From positions 186,001 through 250,000 of the forward strand of contig NZ_BMSY01000012.1 of NCBI RefSeq assembly GCF_014649395.1: a DNA stretch of 64,000 nt, given 5' to 3'. Origin of the DNA: Streptomyces aureoverticillatus. GTDB lineage: Bacteria; Actinomycetota; Actinomycetes; Streptomycetales; Streptomycetaceae. Below, in pieces: positions 1 to 9,228 of this stretch (positions are counted from its first letter, which is position 1; each line of letters begins with the position of its first letter). A program made the position numbers and the translations under genes. A model generated the notes under the pieces. It did no database searches and was not told the DNA's origin. It worked only from the letters and a program-made list of their open reading frames with translations.

Positions 1-1826
1 GGGGCCACGACGGCGCGGCGGGCCCCGGCGTCGCCGAGCATGAAGGCGAGGCGTTCCTGCGGGGTCTGGGGGTCCAGCGGCAGATACGCCGCGCCGGCCT
101 TGAGCACGCCGAGCAGGGCGGCCACGAGTTCCGTGCCGCGGGGCAGCAGCAGGCCGACCATCGTCTCCGGGCCGACGCCCGCGTCCTTCAGCTGCCAGGC
201 GAGCTGGTTGGCACGTGAGTTGAGCTCCCAGTACGAGAGCCGTTCCTCGCCCCACACCAGGGCGGTCGCGTCGGGGGTGCGGACGACCTGCTTCTCGAAC
301 TCGTCGACGACCGTGGTGTCGGGGAGGTCGGTGCCGGTGTCGTTCCAGCCGTTGAGGAGGAGGTCCAGCTCGGCGGGCGGCGACATGACCGTTTCGCCGA
401 GCGGGCGCCGCGGGTCGCGGGCGACGGCGGTCAGGAAGGTGACGTAGTGCTCGGCGAGGCGCTCGGCCGTGGCACGGTCGAAGAGGTCGACCGCGTACAC
501 GAGATGGCCGCGGAGGCCCCCGTCGGCGTGCTCGACCATGTGCAGTTCCAGGTCGAAGCGGGTGGTGTACCAGCGCGCGGTGAACTTCTCCGCCGTCGTG
601 CCGTCGAGGGCGAGGCGGCAGCGCGGGGTGAACAGGTCGAACCAGGTCTGCGCGATCGGGTTGCGGCCGATCTCGCGGGGCGGGGCCAGCTCCTCCACGA
701 TCCGCTCGAACGGCAGCTCCTCGTGCGCGAAGGCGTCCAGGGTGGTGTCGCGCACCGCCTCGACGAGGTCGGCGAACGACGTCTCCGGGTCGATCCGGGT
801 CCGCAGCGGCAGCGAGTTCACGAAGAACCCGATCAGGTCCTCCAGTTCGGGCCGGTTCCGGCCCGCGGTGGGGCAGCCCACCACGACGTCGTCGGTGCGC
901 GCGTACCGGCCGAGGACCGCCTGGTAGCCGGCGAGCGTGGTCATGAAGAGGGTGGCGCGCCGGTCACGGGAGATGTCACGCAGCGCGTCGGTGACGTCGG
1001 CCGGCACGGTGAAGGACACGGTCCCGCCCCGGTAGGACGGCACCGGCGGCCGGGGGCGGTCGGTGGGCAGTTCCAGCACCGGGGGTGCCCCGGCAAGCCG
1101 CTCCCGCCAGTACGCGACGTCGTCGGCGGTCGCCTCGCCGGAGAGTGCCTCGCGCTGCCACACCGCGAAGTCCGCGTAGTCCACGGCCAGTTCGGGCCAG
1201 GACGGGGCGGCGCCCGAGCGGGCCGCGTGGTAGGCGGTGCTGAGGTCGGCCTCGAACACGCCGATGGACAGGCCGTCGAAGACGACGTGGTGCACCGTCA
1301 CCTGGAGCACGTGGTCGTCGGGGCCGAGCCGCAGCAGCGTGGTGCGCAGCAGCGGGCCGGTGTCGAGGTCGATGGGCGTGCGGGCGGCCTCGCGGACGAA
1401 CGCCAGCACGGCCGCGTACGGATCGGGGGTGTCGGAGACGTCGACCACGTCGAGCCGGGTCTGCTCGGCCTCGTCGAACACCAGGCCGGGCTGTCCGTCG
1501 GCGTTCTCGAAGCGGCTGCGCAGCACCGCGTGCCGGGCGGTCACGGCGCGCAGGGCCGCCGCCAGGGCGTCGACGTCGAGCGGCCCGCGCAGCCGGTACG
1601 TGGCGTCGGGCATCACGTACGCGATGGCTCCCGGCTGGAGTTGGTCCAGGAACCACAGCCGTGTCTGTGCGAAGGACGGCTCGGCGGGCGCTCCTTGGGG
1701 GCGGGGCGCGAGGACCGGTCCGGCGGCGCCCGCCGCTCCCGCGGCGGTGGAGCGTCGCCCGCCCCGCAGGCGCTGGGCGAGCAGCGCGGCCTGGCCCGGA
1801 GAGAGCCGGGGGCGTTCGGCGTTCAT
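1..1826 (-). CDS. Nonribosomal peptide synthetase, C-A module (3' end outside window)
   Basis: This synthetase joins two thioester-bound building blocks and activates the next amino acid. The 608 visible residues run off the left edge. A condensation domain spans about residues 45-470 and keeps the active motif HHVVFDG near residue 177. After the linker ending WNDTGTD an adenylation domain starts near residue 490; only its first part, to about LDPQTPQERLAFML, is inside the window, so substrate choice and any carrier or release domain cannot be read. The ATG is preceded by GGAGG four bases upstream. It lies downstream of the MbtH-like mini-ORF and the free condensation protein on the same strand, so it probably belongs to the same pathway as the divergent P450/A-T operon. 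Confidence 0.93.
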   Translation of the reverse strand, partial: MNAERPRLSPGQAALLAQRLRGGRRSTAAGAAGAAGPVLAPRPQGAPAEPSFAQTRLWFLDQLQPGAIAYVMPDATYRLRGPLDVDALAAALRAVTARHAVLRSRFENADGQPGLVFDEAEQTRLDVVDVSDTPDPYAAVLAFVREAARTPIDLDTGPLLRTTLLRLGPDDHVLQVTVHHVVFDGLSIGVFEADLSTAYHAARSGAAPSWPELAVDYADFAVWQREALSGEATADDVAYWRERLAGAPPVLELPTDRPRPPVPSYRGGTVSFTVPADVTDALRDISRDRRATLFMTTLAGYQAVLGRYARTDDVVVGCPTAGRNRPELEDLIGFFVNSLPLRTRIDPETSFADLVEAVRDTTLDAFAHEELPFERIVEELAPPREIGRNPIAQTWFDLFTPRCRLALDGTTAEKFTARWYTTRFDLELHMVEHADGGLRGHLVYAVDLFDRATAERLAEHYVTFLTAVARDPRRPLGETVMSPPAELDLLLNGWNDTGTDLPDTTVVDEFEKQVVRTPDATALVWGEERLSYWELNSRANQLAWQLKDAGVGPETMVGLLLPRGTELVAALLGVLKAGAAYLPLDPQTPQERLAFMLGDAGARRAVVA

Positions 1827-1914
1827 GCGGCCTCCAGGTGGGTGTGCACGGCGTTCCTTCGTGCGGCGGGGGCGGGTGTGTTCCTTCGCGCGGCGGGGAG
1901 CGGGTGGGGGCGGG

Positions 1915-1998
1915 TCAGCGGCAGCCGGTCGACGGCTCCTGACCCACGGGCCCGAGGGAATACTGCTCCTCGTGGTTCACGACGACGCGATGACGCAT
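1915..1998 (-). pseudogene. MbtH-like mini-ORF (27 codons), probable decayed or truncated MbtH protein
   Basis: A 27-codon frame reads MRHRVVVNHEEQYSLGP and then VGQEPSTGCR before a stop. The stretch VVVNHEEQYS is the first beta-hairpin signature of MbtH-like proteins, small partners that activate adenylation domains. Full members have about 60-75 residues and a conserved SxWP followed by PAGW. Here the first Trp is Gly, the PAGW-like site reads STGC, and the C-terminal helix is absent; nothing MbtH-like continues in any frame before the next gene at 1826. Several differences from the family pattern could be explained by single-base changes. A ribosome site GGAG (2004-2007) sits five bases from the ATG, so it may still be translated. 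I read it as a remnant, but a functional mini-peptide cannot be excluded. Confidence 0.6.
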
Positions 1999-2195
1999 CT
2001 CTTCTCCAATTACTGTCGTACGGGAAAGAGGGAGCCCGGAGCAGCCTGTCCGGGTAAGGAGAATTCACCCGCGGACGGCCTTCCCGACGCACGGACACGG
2101 AATGCGGAACGCGGTGACACTGCGATCCGCGATGATTCGGTCCGACGGGTTCAGAGGAAACCGGATTTCGATGCCACCGGTTTCCGCGTCGGCCG

Positions 2196-2228
2196 CACCA
2201 TGTGGTGGCCCGGGCGGCCGCCCGGCCC
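2196..2228 (-). terminator. Hairpins just after the free condensation gene
   Basis: Two inverted repeats follow the stop codon of the 2229-3701 gene: CACCA-TG-TGGTG (2196-2207) and a self-complementary CCGGGCGGCCGCCCGG (2210-2225). There is no T-run, as is usual in GC-rich actinomycetes. The remainder of the 402-base gap before the next synthetase (1827-2228) holds the MbtH-like mini-ORF and otherwise no gene that I can support. Confidence 0.45.
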
Positions 2229-3701
2229 TCACATGATGTCGCTCGCGGCGTTCCACCGTGCGATCAGTTCCAGTTCGTCGTCCGTGACGAGGGAAACGTC
2301 CGAAATCGGGACGGACGGATCGGCTGCCACCGCGGTGACGAAATGCAGGAGATGCTCCGCGAACCAGGCCATCGTCGTGTGGTCGAACAATTCGGCCGCG
2401 TAGACGATCCTGCCGGTGAGCCGCGAGCCGTGGTCGTGGATGTGGCATTCCAGGTCGAACCGGGTGGTGACGGTCTCGGCGGCGAACTCGGTGACGTCGA
2501 GGCCGTCGAGGCGCAGCGCGCCGGGTTCCGTCCCCGTTTCCCGGGTCAGCAGGTTGAACAGCACCTGCACCAGCGGGTTGCGGCCGAGCTCCCGGGTCGG
2601 CGCCAAGTGCTCGACCAACTGCTCGAAGGGCAGCTCCTGGTGGGACATCCCTTCCAGGGCGCTCTCGCGGACCCGGGCGACCAGGTCGGTGAAGGCGGGG
2701 TCGTCGTCGAGGCGGGCCCGCAACGGCAGGGTGTGCGCGAAGAACCCGATCAGCTGCTCGAGCTCGCGGCGGTCCCGCCCGGCCACGGGCACGCCGACGA
2801 GCAGGTCGGAGGTGGCGGCGTGGCGGGCGAGGACGGCCTGGTAGGCGGCGAGCATCACCACGAACAGGCTGGCCGAGTGGGCGCGGGCCAGCTCCCGCAG
2901 CCGGTCCGCGGTCGCCGCGGGCACCACGAACGGCACTTCCCCGGCGGCGTGCGATGCCACCTCGGGCCGCGGGTGGTCGCCGGGCAGCTCGAGGACGGTC
3001 GGCGCGCCGTCGAGTTCCGCGCGCCAGTGGTCCAGGTGCCCGCCGAGCCTGTCGACGGTGAGATGTGCGCGCTGCCAGGCCGCGAAGTCGGCGTACTGCA
3101 GGGACAGTTCCGGCAGGTCGGGGCCCCGGCCCGCGCGCAGCGCGGCGTAGCACTCGGCGAGCTCGCGGGTGAACACGCCCAGCGACCACCCGTCGAAGGC
3201 GATGTGATGGACGGTCACCGCGAAGACGTGCTCGGCGGGGGCCAGGCGCAGCAGTTCCGCGCGCAGCGGCGGCCCCGCGGCCAGGTCGAAGGTGCCCTGC
3301 GCGGCCGCGGCGAGGATCTCCCGGGCGCGCGCCTCGGGGTCGGGCAGTGCGCTGAGGTCCTCGAACCGCACGACCGGTGGTGCGTCCTCGACGAGTTGGT
3401 ACGGCTCCCCCTTGTCCGCGGGGTAGCGGGTGCGCAGCGCTTCGTGGCGGCGCACGACGGCGGCGAGCGCGGCTTCCAGCGCGCCCCGGTCCACTTCGCC
3501 CCGCAGGCGGTGGGCCCACGGGATCGTGTACGCGGCGCTGCCGGGCTGCAGCCGGTCGATGAACCAGATGCGGCGCTGCCCGAAGGAGAGTTCGGGGCGC
3601 GCGGCCCGTCGGGCCTTCGTCAGGGAACCGGTCCTGCCCGCGCGGCCGGCGAGACGGCGGCGCAGCAGTTCCTCTCGGTCGGGGCTGTGTTTCCTTTGCA
3701 A
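2229..3701 (-). CDS. Stand-alone NRPS condensation domain protein
   Basis: A free condensation domain of about 490 residues, expected to catalyse one amide bond between carrier-bound partners of the cluster. It carries HHIAFDG near residue 165 (HHxxxDG motif intact), an RDRRELEQLIGFF segment typical of LCL/DCL-type domains, and ends at ARWNAASDIM, exactly where a condensation domain normally meets an adenylation domain. No A or T domain follows, so it acts in trans. The frame is open upstream to 4076, but I choose TTG at 3701 because GGGAG lies nine bases upstream and a likely promoter (3882-3911) lies between this codon and the upstream ATG codons. The start remains uncertain. Confidence 0.85.
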   Translation of the reverse strand: MQRKHSPDREELLRRRLAGRAGRTGSLTKARRAARPELSFGQRRIWFIDRLQPGSAAYTIPWAHRLRGEVDRGALEAALAAVVRRHEALRTRYPADKGEPYQLVEDAPPVVRFEDLSALPDPEARAREILAAAAQGTFDLAAGPPLRAELLRLAPAEHVFAVTVHHIAFDGWSLGVFTRELAECYAALRAGRGPDLPELSLQYADFAAWQRAHLTVDRLGGHLDHWRAELDGAPTVLELPGDHPRPEVASHAAGEVPFVVPAATADRLRELARAHSASLFVVMLAAYQAVLARHAATSDLLVGVPVAGRDRRELEQLIGFFAHTLPLRARLDDDPAFTDLVARVRESALEGMSHQELPFEQLVEHLAPTRELGRNPLVQVLFNLLTRETGTEPGALRLDGLDVTEFAAETVTTRFDLECHIHDHGSRLTGRIVYAAELFDHTTMAWFAEHLLHFVTAVAADPSVPISDVSLVTDDELELIARWNAASDIM

Positions 3702-4250
3702 CGTAGAAGACTCCCAGGAAGACGAAAACGAACCCCTCGGGAAGGCAGCCAAAGGAGGCCCCGGCAATTGATCGGGGCAGAACGCACCTGTCGACGATGG
3801 GTACTGGAATCGGCTGATACAGGAAACAGCGGGTGCTGGAAACAGTGAGTACGGGAAACGACTGTGGGTAACGACTCGGCCATTCTGTGCAGTTGCCATC
3901 GGCACTGTCAACACTTCAACAAAAGCGGAGGATTCCCCTCCGTATTGAAGGAATGGCATGTCCGCCCTCCCCTGCACCTGCCCCCGGACACGGGGCCGGG
4001 ATACCGAAAGACGCGTGCTTGACAGCCTTTCCCGGCCTGGTCCAAGCTTTCGTGGGTCGGTGATCAACATACACATCCGATGTGCCGGTTCCGGAATCGG
4101 GAACCTCGCTTCACCGCCCTATTGACAGGGCTCGCCTTTTGCGTTGGGCAACGTGCGGCAGTTCAGCCCCGGCCGCGACGCGCCCCTTTTCGGCCTCGTC
4201 GAAAGAGGCGCGGCATGTGCACAGAACCCGAACCGACGAGGAGGGGTCCG
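3702..4250. promoter_or_regulatory. Divergent promoter region of the peptide cluster
   Basis: These 549 bases separate the free condensation gene (-) from the P450 operon (+) and hold no supported gene. On the - strand TTGACA (3911-3906), an 18-base spacer and CAGAAT (3887-3882) form a plausible vegetative-type promoter, giving a leader of about 175 bases. On the + strand TTGACA at 4122-4127 has no convincing -10 partner. Three copies of a GGAAAC(A/G) element near 3821, 3837 and 3853, spaced 16 bases apart, could be a regulator site. Confidence 0.5.
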
Positions 4251-5423
4251 ATGAAGGGCTATCCCGCTGACCCGGATCCGTACCCGAACTACCGCTGGCT
4301 GCGGGAGAACGCGCCGGCCTGCCCGATGGCGGGCGACACGGACGAGGAATCCACCTGCTTCGTCACCTCCTACGAGCTGGTGCGCGCGGGGCTGCTCGAC
4401 GCCCGGCTCAGCTCGGATCCGCGCAACGCCGCGGGCGCGGATCCGTCGGCGCCGGCCGACCGCAGCGTCCTGGACACCGATCCGCCGGACCACGGCCGGA
4501 TGCGGCGCGTGGTCAACCCGGCCTTCAGCCTCACCGCCGTCGACGCCCTGCGCCCCCGGATCGCCCGCGCCTGCCGGGAGGCGATCGCGTCCTTCGCCGG
4601 ACGCGGGTCCGCCGACCTGATGGCCGAGTACGGCCTGGTCGTCCCCGTCGCCGTGATCCACGAGATCCTCGGCGTCCCCCCGGAACAGCGCGTCGACCCG
4701 GCCGAGTTCCTGGACCGGTTCTGGTGGGCCGGAGCGGCACGCCAACCCGAGCCCGCGGCCGTGGAGTTCGTCGACGCGTACGTGACGCGCATCCTGGAGT
4801 ACAAGCGCGCCCACCCGGGGGACGACGTGACCACCGCGCTGCTGCGCGCCCTCGACGACGGCGAGCTGCACGACGAGTCCGAACTGCGCGGCATGGTCAC
4901 CGCCGTGCTGGGCGCCGGGCACATCACCACGGTTCCGCTGGTGTCCGCCGGTGTCGTACGGATGCTGCAGCACCCCGAGCAGTTGGCGAAGGCCCTGGCG
5001 GAGCCGGCGCGCTGGGCGGACGTCGTCGAGGAGCTGCTGCGCCACGACTCGGTCATCCAGGTGTCCACCAACCGGTACGCCCTGGAGGACGTCGTCGTCG
5101 GCGGGGTGCCCGTGCCCAAGGGCGGCACGGTCCTGATGTCGTTCGCCGCCGCCAACCGCGATCCGGCGCGCTTCGACGACCCCGACGTCTTCGACATGGA
5201 CCGGCCCCGCGGCGGCCACCTCGCCTTCGGGCACGGCACCCACTTCTGTCTGGGGGCGCACCTGGGCCGCGCCGAGGCGGAGATCGCGCTCGGCACGCTC
5301 TTCGAAGCGCTGGGCGACGTGCGGTCGACGGTGCCCGTCGAGGACATCGTGTGGAGCTTCGGCCCCATGCTGCGCGGCCCCGCCTCGATCCCGGTCACCT
5401 TCACCCCCGCGGAGTCCGCATGA
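4251..5423 (+). CDS. Cytochrome P450
   Basis: A heme monooxygenase of 390 residues that probably hydroxylates an intermediate of the peptide. The heme loop FGHGTHFCLGAH places the cysteine ligand at residue 333. The K-helix ExxR is E261-LL-R264, and the I-helix reads LGAGHITT, with His-Ile where many P450s have Glu/Asp-Thr, as in several CYP107-like enzymes. I start at ATG 4251 because GGAGG lies six bases upstream; an in-frame ATG at 4215 is possible. Its stop overlaps the next start as ATGA. A P450 paired directly with a free A-T protein is a known arrangement for beta-hydroxylation of a carrier-bound amino acid, so that is my inferred role. The ferredoxin/reductase pair at 28.2-30.0 kb could supply electrons. 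Confidence 0.93.
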   Translation: MKGYPADPDPYPNYRWLRENAPACPMAGDTDEESTCFVTSYELVRAGLLDARLSSDPRNAAGADPSAPADRSVLDTDPPDHGRMRRVVNPAFSLTAVDALRPRIARACREAIASFAGRGSADLMAEYGLVVPVAVIHEILGVPPEQRVDPAEFLDRFWWAGAARQPEPAAVEFVDAYVTRILEYKRAHPGDDVTTALLRALDDGELHDESELRGMVTAVLGAGHITTVPLVSAGVVRMLQHPEQLAKALAEPARWADVVEELLRHDSVIQVSTNRYALEDVVVGGVPVPKGGTVLMSFAAANRDPARFDDPDVFDMDRPRGGHLAFGHGTHFCLGAHLGRAEAEIALGTLFEALGDVRSTVPVEDIVWSFGPMLRGPASIPVTFTPAESA

Positions 5424-7330
5424 CGAGCAGCACCAGCGCGTCGACCGCGACCGCCGGCCACGAAACCGCCGCGTCGACCGTCGTCGCCCGGTTCGAGGAC
5501 CGCGCGCGCCTGCACCCCGACGCGCCCGCCGTGATCTGCGGCACCGAGCAACTGACGTACGCGGAGCTCAACACCCGGGCCAACAGCGTCGCCGCCGGGC
5601 TGCGGGCCCGCGGCGTCCGCGCCGAGTCCCGCGTCGGGCTGTGCCTGGAGCGCACGGCGGACCTGCCGGTGGCGCTGCTCGGCATCGCCAAGTCCGGTGC
5701 GGCGTACGTGACGTTGGATCCGCAGCAGCCGCGCGAACGCCTGGTCTTCCTGGCCGAGGACGCCGGGGCCGCGTGCGTCGTGGTGGAGCCGGAAGCACCG
5801 CCCGGCTGGCCGATGCCCGCGCCGACCGTGAAGGACCTGTCCGGAGGCGCGGACACGAACCCGCCGCTCGCCGCGGGCCCCGCCAACGCCCTGTACGTCG
5901 TCCACACCTCCGGCTCGACCGGGCGCCCCAAGGCCGTGGTGATGGAGCACGGCCCCACCGCCCGGCTGATGCGCTGGACTCGGCGGCGCTACCGCCTCGA
6001 CGGCTTCGTGCTCCAGTACTTCCCGATCACGTCGGACGTGTGCAGCTACGAGTTCCTGTCCACCTGGTGGGCCGGCGGCTGCGCGGTGATGGCGACGGAG
6101 TCCGACCGCTTCGACGTCTCCGCCCTCGCCGAACTCGTCCGCCGGCACGCCGTGGACACGCTGCTGCTGCCCGGCGCGGTCCTGGAGGAACTGGCCCGGC
6201 TCGCGCGGCGCAGGCCCCACCACGTCGCGAGCGTCCGCCAGATCGTCACGACCGGCGACCGGCTGACGGTGAGCGACCCTCTCCGGTCCCTGTGCGCGGA
6301 GCCGGGAGACGGCGTCGTCCTCGACAACCAGTGGGGGTCCACCGAGGTCAACGTGGTGACGGCACTGCGTCTCGGCGGCCCGCCCGGAGACTGGCCGGGC
6401 ACGCCGTCCATCGGCTCCCCGGTGTCCGGAGGGAAGATCCACGTACTCGACGAACGGCTGCGCCGGGTCCCGATCAACGTGCCGGGCGATCTGTACGTCG
6501 GCGGCGGGCAGTTGGCGCGCGGCTACCTGGGCCGACCGGACCTGACGGCCGCGGCGTTCCTGCCGGACCCGTTCGCCGACCGGCCGGGCGGGCGCATGTA
6601 CCGGACGGGCGACCGGGGGCGCTGGCGGCCGGACGGGACGCTGGAGTTCCTGGGCCGCGCCGACTTCCAGGTCAAGGTCCATGGATACCGCGTCGAGCCG
6701 GGCGAGATCGAGGGCGCGCTGCGCGACCATCCGGCGGTCGGCCGTGCCGCCGTCACGGCCCGCAGCACGGACAACGGCGTGCGCCTGACCGCCTACGCGG
6801 CACCTCCGGCGGGCGAGGACGCCCCCGACCCGGCCGACCTCCTGGACTTCCTGCGCGCCCGGCTGCCGGCCCACATGGTGCCCCGCGCCTGCGTCGTCCT
6901 CGACCGGCTGCCGTCCACCGCGACCGGCAAGGTCGACCGCAAGGCCCTGCCGGAACCCCGGGCGGAGGCCGACGGGCCGACCCCGCCACGGGACGAGACG
7001 GACCGCCGGATCGTCGCCATGTGGCAGGAGGTCCTGGGGCGCGCGGACATCGGGATCCGGGACAACTTCTTCGACCTGGGCGGCCATTCGCTGCTCGTTC
7101 CCCAGGTCGTGCTCCGGGTCAACCGCGAGTTCGGCGTCTCGCTGTCGCTGCGCGCCCTGTTCCGTTCCCAGACCGTGCGGGCGCTGGCGGACGAGGTGCG
7201 GGCAGCCCGGTCCGACGCCGCCGCGGAGGCGCGTCCCGGGCCGGTGGCACAGGACCGCCCCGGCACGGCCGCCGCGCAGGACCGCCCCGACACCACCCCG
7301 GCACAGGGAGCCCTCGATGGACCTCGTTGA
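5420..7330 (+). CDS. NRPS adenylation-thiolation didomain protein (first)
   Basis: A 636-residue A-T protein that should activate one amino acid as its adenylate and load it on its own carrier domain. Adenylation cores are visible: TSGSTGRPKAVV, NQWGSTE, YRTGDRGRWRPDG, GRADFQVKVHGYRVEPGE and the A10 lysine in ATGKVDRKAL. The carrier motif DLGGHSL places the phosphopantetheine serine at residue 557. A proline/alanine/glutamine-rich tail of about 40 residues follows. The segment SDVCSYEF corresponds to the usual FDxSxxE pocket entry and keeps Asp, so an alpha-amino acid is likely. It starts inside the P450 stop (ATGA) and its end overlaps the next gene by 14 bases, showing one operon. Confidence 0.93.
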   Translation: MTSSTSASTATAGHETAASTVVARFEDRARLHPDAPAVICGTEQLTYAELNTRANSVAAGLRARGVRAESRVGLCLERTADLPVALLGIAKSGAAYVTLDPQQPRERLVFLAEDAGAACVVVEPEAPPGWPMPAPTVKDLSGGADTNPPLAAGPANALYVVHTSGSTGRPKAVVMEHGPTARLMRWTRRRYRLDGFVLQYFPITSDVCSYEFLSTWWAGGCAVMATESDRFDVSALAELVRRHAVDTLLLPGAVLEELARLARRRPHHVASVRQIVTTGDRLTVSDPLRSLCAEPGDGVVLDNQWGSTEVNVVTALRLGGPPGDWPGTPSIGSPVSGGKIHVLDERLRRVPINVPGDLYVGGGQLARGYLGRPDLTAAAFLPDPFADRPGGRMYRTGDRGRWRPDGTLEFLGRADFQVKVHGYRVEPGEIEGALRDHPAVGRAAVTARSTDNGVRLTAYAAPPAGEDAPDPADLLDFLRARLPAHMVPRACVVLDRLPSTATGKVDRKALPEPRAEADGPTPPRDETDRRIVAMWQEVLGRADIGIRDNFFDLGGHSLLVPQVVLRVNREFGVSLSLRALFRSQTVRALADEVRAARSDAAAEARPGPVAQDRPGTAAAQDRPDTTPAQGALDGPR

Positions 7331-9146
7331 CCGGTTCCACCAGCAGGTGGGCCGCACCCCGGACGCCGTCGCCCTCGTCGACGACGGCCACCGGATCACG
7401 TACCGCGAACTGGACGTTCGCGCGAACCGGCTCGCCCACCGGCTGCGGGAGCACGGCGTCGGCGCGGAGGATGTCGTCGGCTCCGCCCTGCCGCGCGGCC
7501 GGCAGGCCCTCACCGGGCTGCTGGCCATCATGAAGGCGGGCGGTGTGTATCTGCCGCTCGACGGGTCCTATCCGCACGACCGCCTCGCGCACATGGTCGC
7601 CGTCTCCGGGGCACGCCTGGTGCTCGGCCCCACGGGGTTCGGCGTGCCCGCGCTGCAGCCGGCAGGCGAAGCCGCACTGCAACCCGCGGGCGAAGCCGCG
7701 CTGCGGCCCGCCCCGGAAGCCGACACCGACGCCACGCTCCCGGCGACCGCGCCAGAGCGCCGTTCCTCGCCCGACGGCCTCCTCTGCGTCATCTTCACCT
7801 CGGGCTCCACGGGGCGCCCCAAAGGCATCGGCCTGCCGTCACGGACCATCGAGAACGTGGCGGACTGGGCGATGCGCGTCCCCGGCCCCCGCGTCTGCGC
7901 CCAGTTCTGTTCGCTGGGCTTCGACATGTCCCTCCAGGAGATCTTCGGCACGCTGCTGGCGGGCGGCAGCCTCGTCACGGTGTCGGAGGAGCGGCGCAAG
8001 GACCCCTTCCTCCTCCTCGACCTGCTGGAACGCGAGAAGGTCGAACGGCTCTACCTCTCCCCCAGCTTCCTGCGGCAGCTCGCCGGCGCCCACCTGAGCC
8101 GGCCCGACCGCCCGCGCCTCGCCCTGCGCGAGGTGATCGCGGCGGGCGAACCGCTGCGGGTCACCGACGAGGTACGCCGCTTCCTCGGCGAGGCGGGCGC
8201 CGCCCTTGAGAACCAGTACGGGCCCTCGGAGACCCACCAGGCGACGGCCAACCCGCTGCCGGGACGGCCGGACGACTGGGCCACCGACCCCGCGCTCGGA
8301 ACGCCGATCCCGGACGTGACGGTCCACCTCCTCGACGACCGGCTGCGCCCCGTGGAGGAGGGCGAGGTGTACATCGGCGGGCGTGGCGTCGCCCGCGGGT
8401 ACGTCGGCCAACCCGCCCTGACCGCCGAGCGGTTCGTGCCCGACCCGTTCGCCGGGGTGCCCGGCGCGCTGATGTACCGCACCGGCGACCGCGCCCACCG
8501 CACCCCGGACGGCCTGGCGTTCCTCGGCCGGGTCGACGACCAGATCAAGGTGCGCGGCTTCCGCGTGGAGCCCGCCGAGGCCGAAGCGGCCCTGGCCGGC
8601 CACCCCCACGTGAAGGAGGCCGCCGTGGTGGCGCGCCGCACCCCCGAGGGGGCATGGCGGCTCGACGGCTACGCGGTCGGCCCCGCCAGTGCCGCGACGC
8701 TGCGCGCGTACCTCGCGGAGCGGCTGCCCGAGCATCTGGTCCCGGCGACGATCCAGTCCCTGGACCGGCTGCCGCTCAACCAGAACGGCAAGGTCGACCG
8801 GGCGGCCCTGCCCGCACCCGGCGACCGGCACCTGGACACGCCGTACACCGCGCCGCGCAACGACCAGGAACGCGTCCTGTGCGCGATCTTCGCCGAGGTC
8901 CTGGACGTACAACAGGTCGGTGTCGACGACGAGTTCATGGATCTGGGCGGCAACTCGCTGTCCGCCGCCCGGGTCGCCACCCGCGTCCTCGGCGAGTTCG
9001 GCGTCCGGCTGCCGGTGAGCCTGGTCTTCCGGGAGGCGACCGTGCGCGGGCTCGCCGTGGCCGTCGAGGACGCCATCGTCGCGGAGATCGCGGGGCTCGA
9101 CGCGGCGGAGGTCGAGGCGCTGCTGACACCGGAGAAGGACGCGTGA
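7317..9146 (+). CDS. NRPS adenylation-thiolation didomain protein (second)
   Basis: A second, separate A-T protein of 609 residues. Cores are FTSGSTGRPKG, GFDMSLQE, NQYGPSETH, YRTGDRAHRTPDG, GRVDDQIKVRGFRVEPAE and NQNGKVDRAAL. The carrier motif DLGGNSL puts the pantetheine serine at residue 547. A stretch near residues 112-135 contains three tandem copies of an ALQPAGEA-type octapeptide inside the adenylation domain, where the family normally has a short loop. It overlaps the upstream A-T gene by 14 bases. Two free A-T proteins plus a free condensation protein mean the assembly line works largely in trans; the substrates cannot be named safely from the motifs. Confidence 0.93.
   Translation: MDLVDRFHQQVGRTPDAVALVDDGHRITYRELDVRANRLAHRLREHGVGAEDVVGSALPRGRQALTGLLAIMKAGGVYLPLDGSYPHDRLAHMVAVSGARLVLGPTGFGVPALQPAGEAALQPAGEAALRPAPEADTDATLPATAPERRSSPDGLLCVIFTSGSTGRPKGIGLPSRTIENVADWAMRVPGPRVCAQFCSLGFDMSLQEIFGTLLAGGSLVTVSEERRKDPFLLLDLLEREKVERLYLSPSFLRQLAGAHLSRPDRPRLALREVIAAGEPLRVTDEVRRFLGEAGAALENQYGPSETHQATANPLPGRPDDWATDPALGTPIPDVTVHLLDDRLRPVEEGEVYIGGRGVARGYVGQPALTAERFVPDPFAGVPGALMYRTGDRAHRTPDGLAFLGRVDDQIKVRGFRVEPAEAEAALAGHPHVKEAAVVARRTPEGAWRLDGYAVGPASAATLRAYLAERLPEHLVPATIQSLDRLPLNQNGKVDRAALPAPGDRHLDTPYTAPRNDQERVLCAIFAEVLDVQQVGVDDEFMDLGGNSLSAARVATRVLGEFGVRLPVSLVFREATVRGLAVAVEDAIVAEIAGLDAAEVEALLTPEKDA
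7650..7721 (+). repeat. Three 24-bp tandem repeats inside the second A-T gene
   Basis: Units begin at 7650, 7674 and 7698 and follow the pattern GCRCTGCARCCCGCRGGCGAAGCC; the third unit is the most diverged. The array is in frame and inserts an Ala/Pro/Gln/Glu-rich loop into the adenylation domain. Confidence 0.8.
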
Positions 9147-9228
9147 CGGGGCGTCAGGGGCAGCCGGAGGGATACGTGCCCGACCGCGAGCGGCAGACGG
9201 GACGCCGCACGGCCGACCGGAGGTGCCC

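Noticed and set aside
4122..4150. Vegetative promoter for the P450 operon
   Set aside because: TTGACA is present at 4122-4127, but no -10-like hexamer is found at 16-18 bases, so it is not listed as its own feature.
4724..5419. N-terminal extension of the first A-T protein
   Set aside because: The open frame extends upstream, but it overlaps the P450 in another frame and is Arg-rich nonsense; ATG 5420 in an ATGA overlap is the natural start.
4370..7531. A 1053-codon open frame on the - strand opposite the P450 and first A-T genes
   Set aside because: It is antisense to genes with clear domain motifs, has Arg/Gly/Pro-biased composition and no recognisable motif; long antisense frames are common at this GC content.
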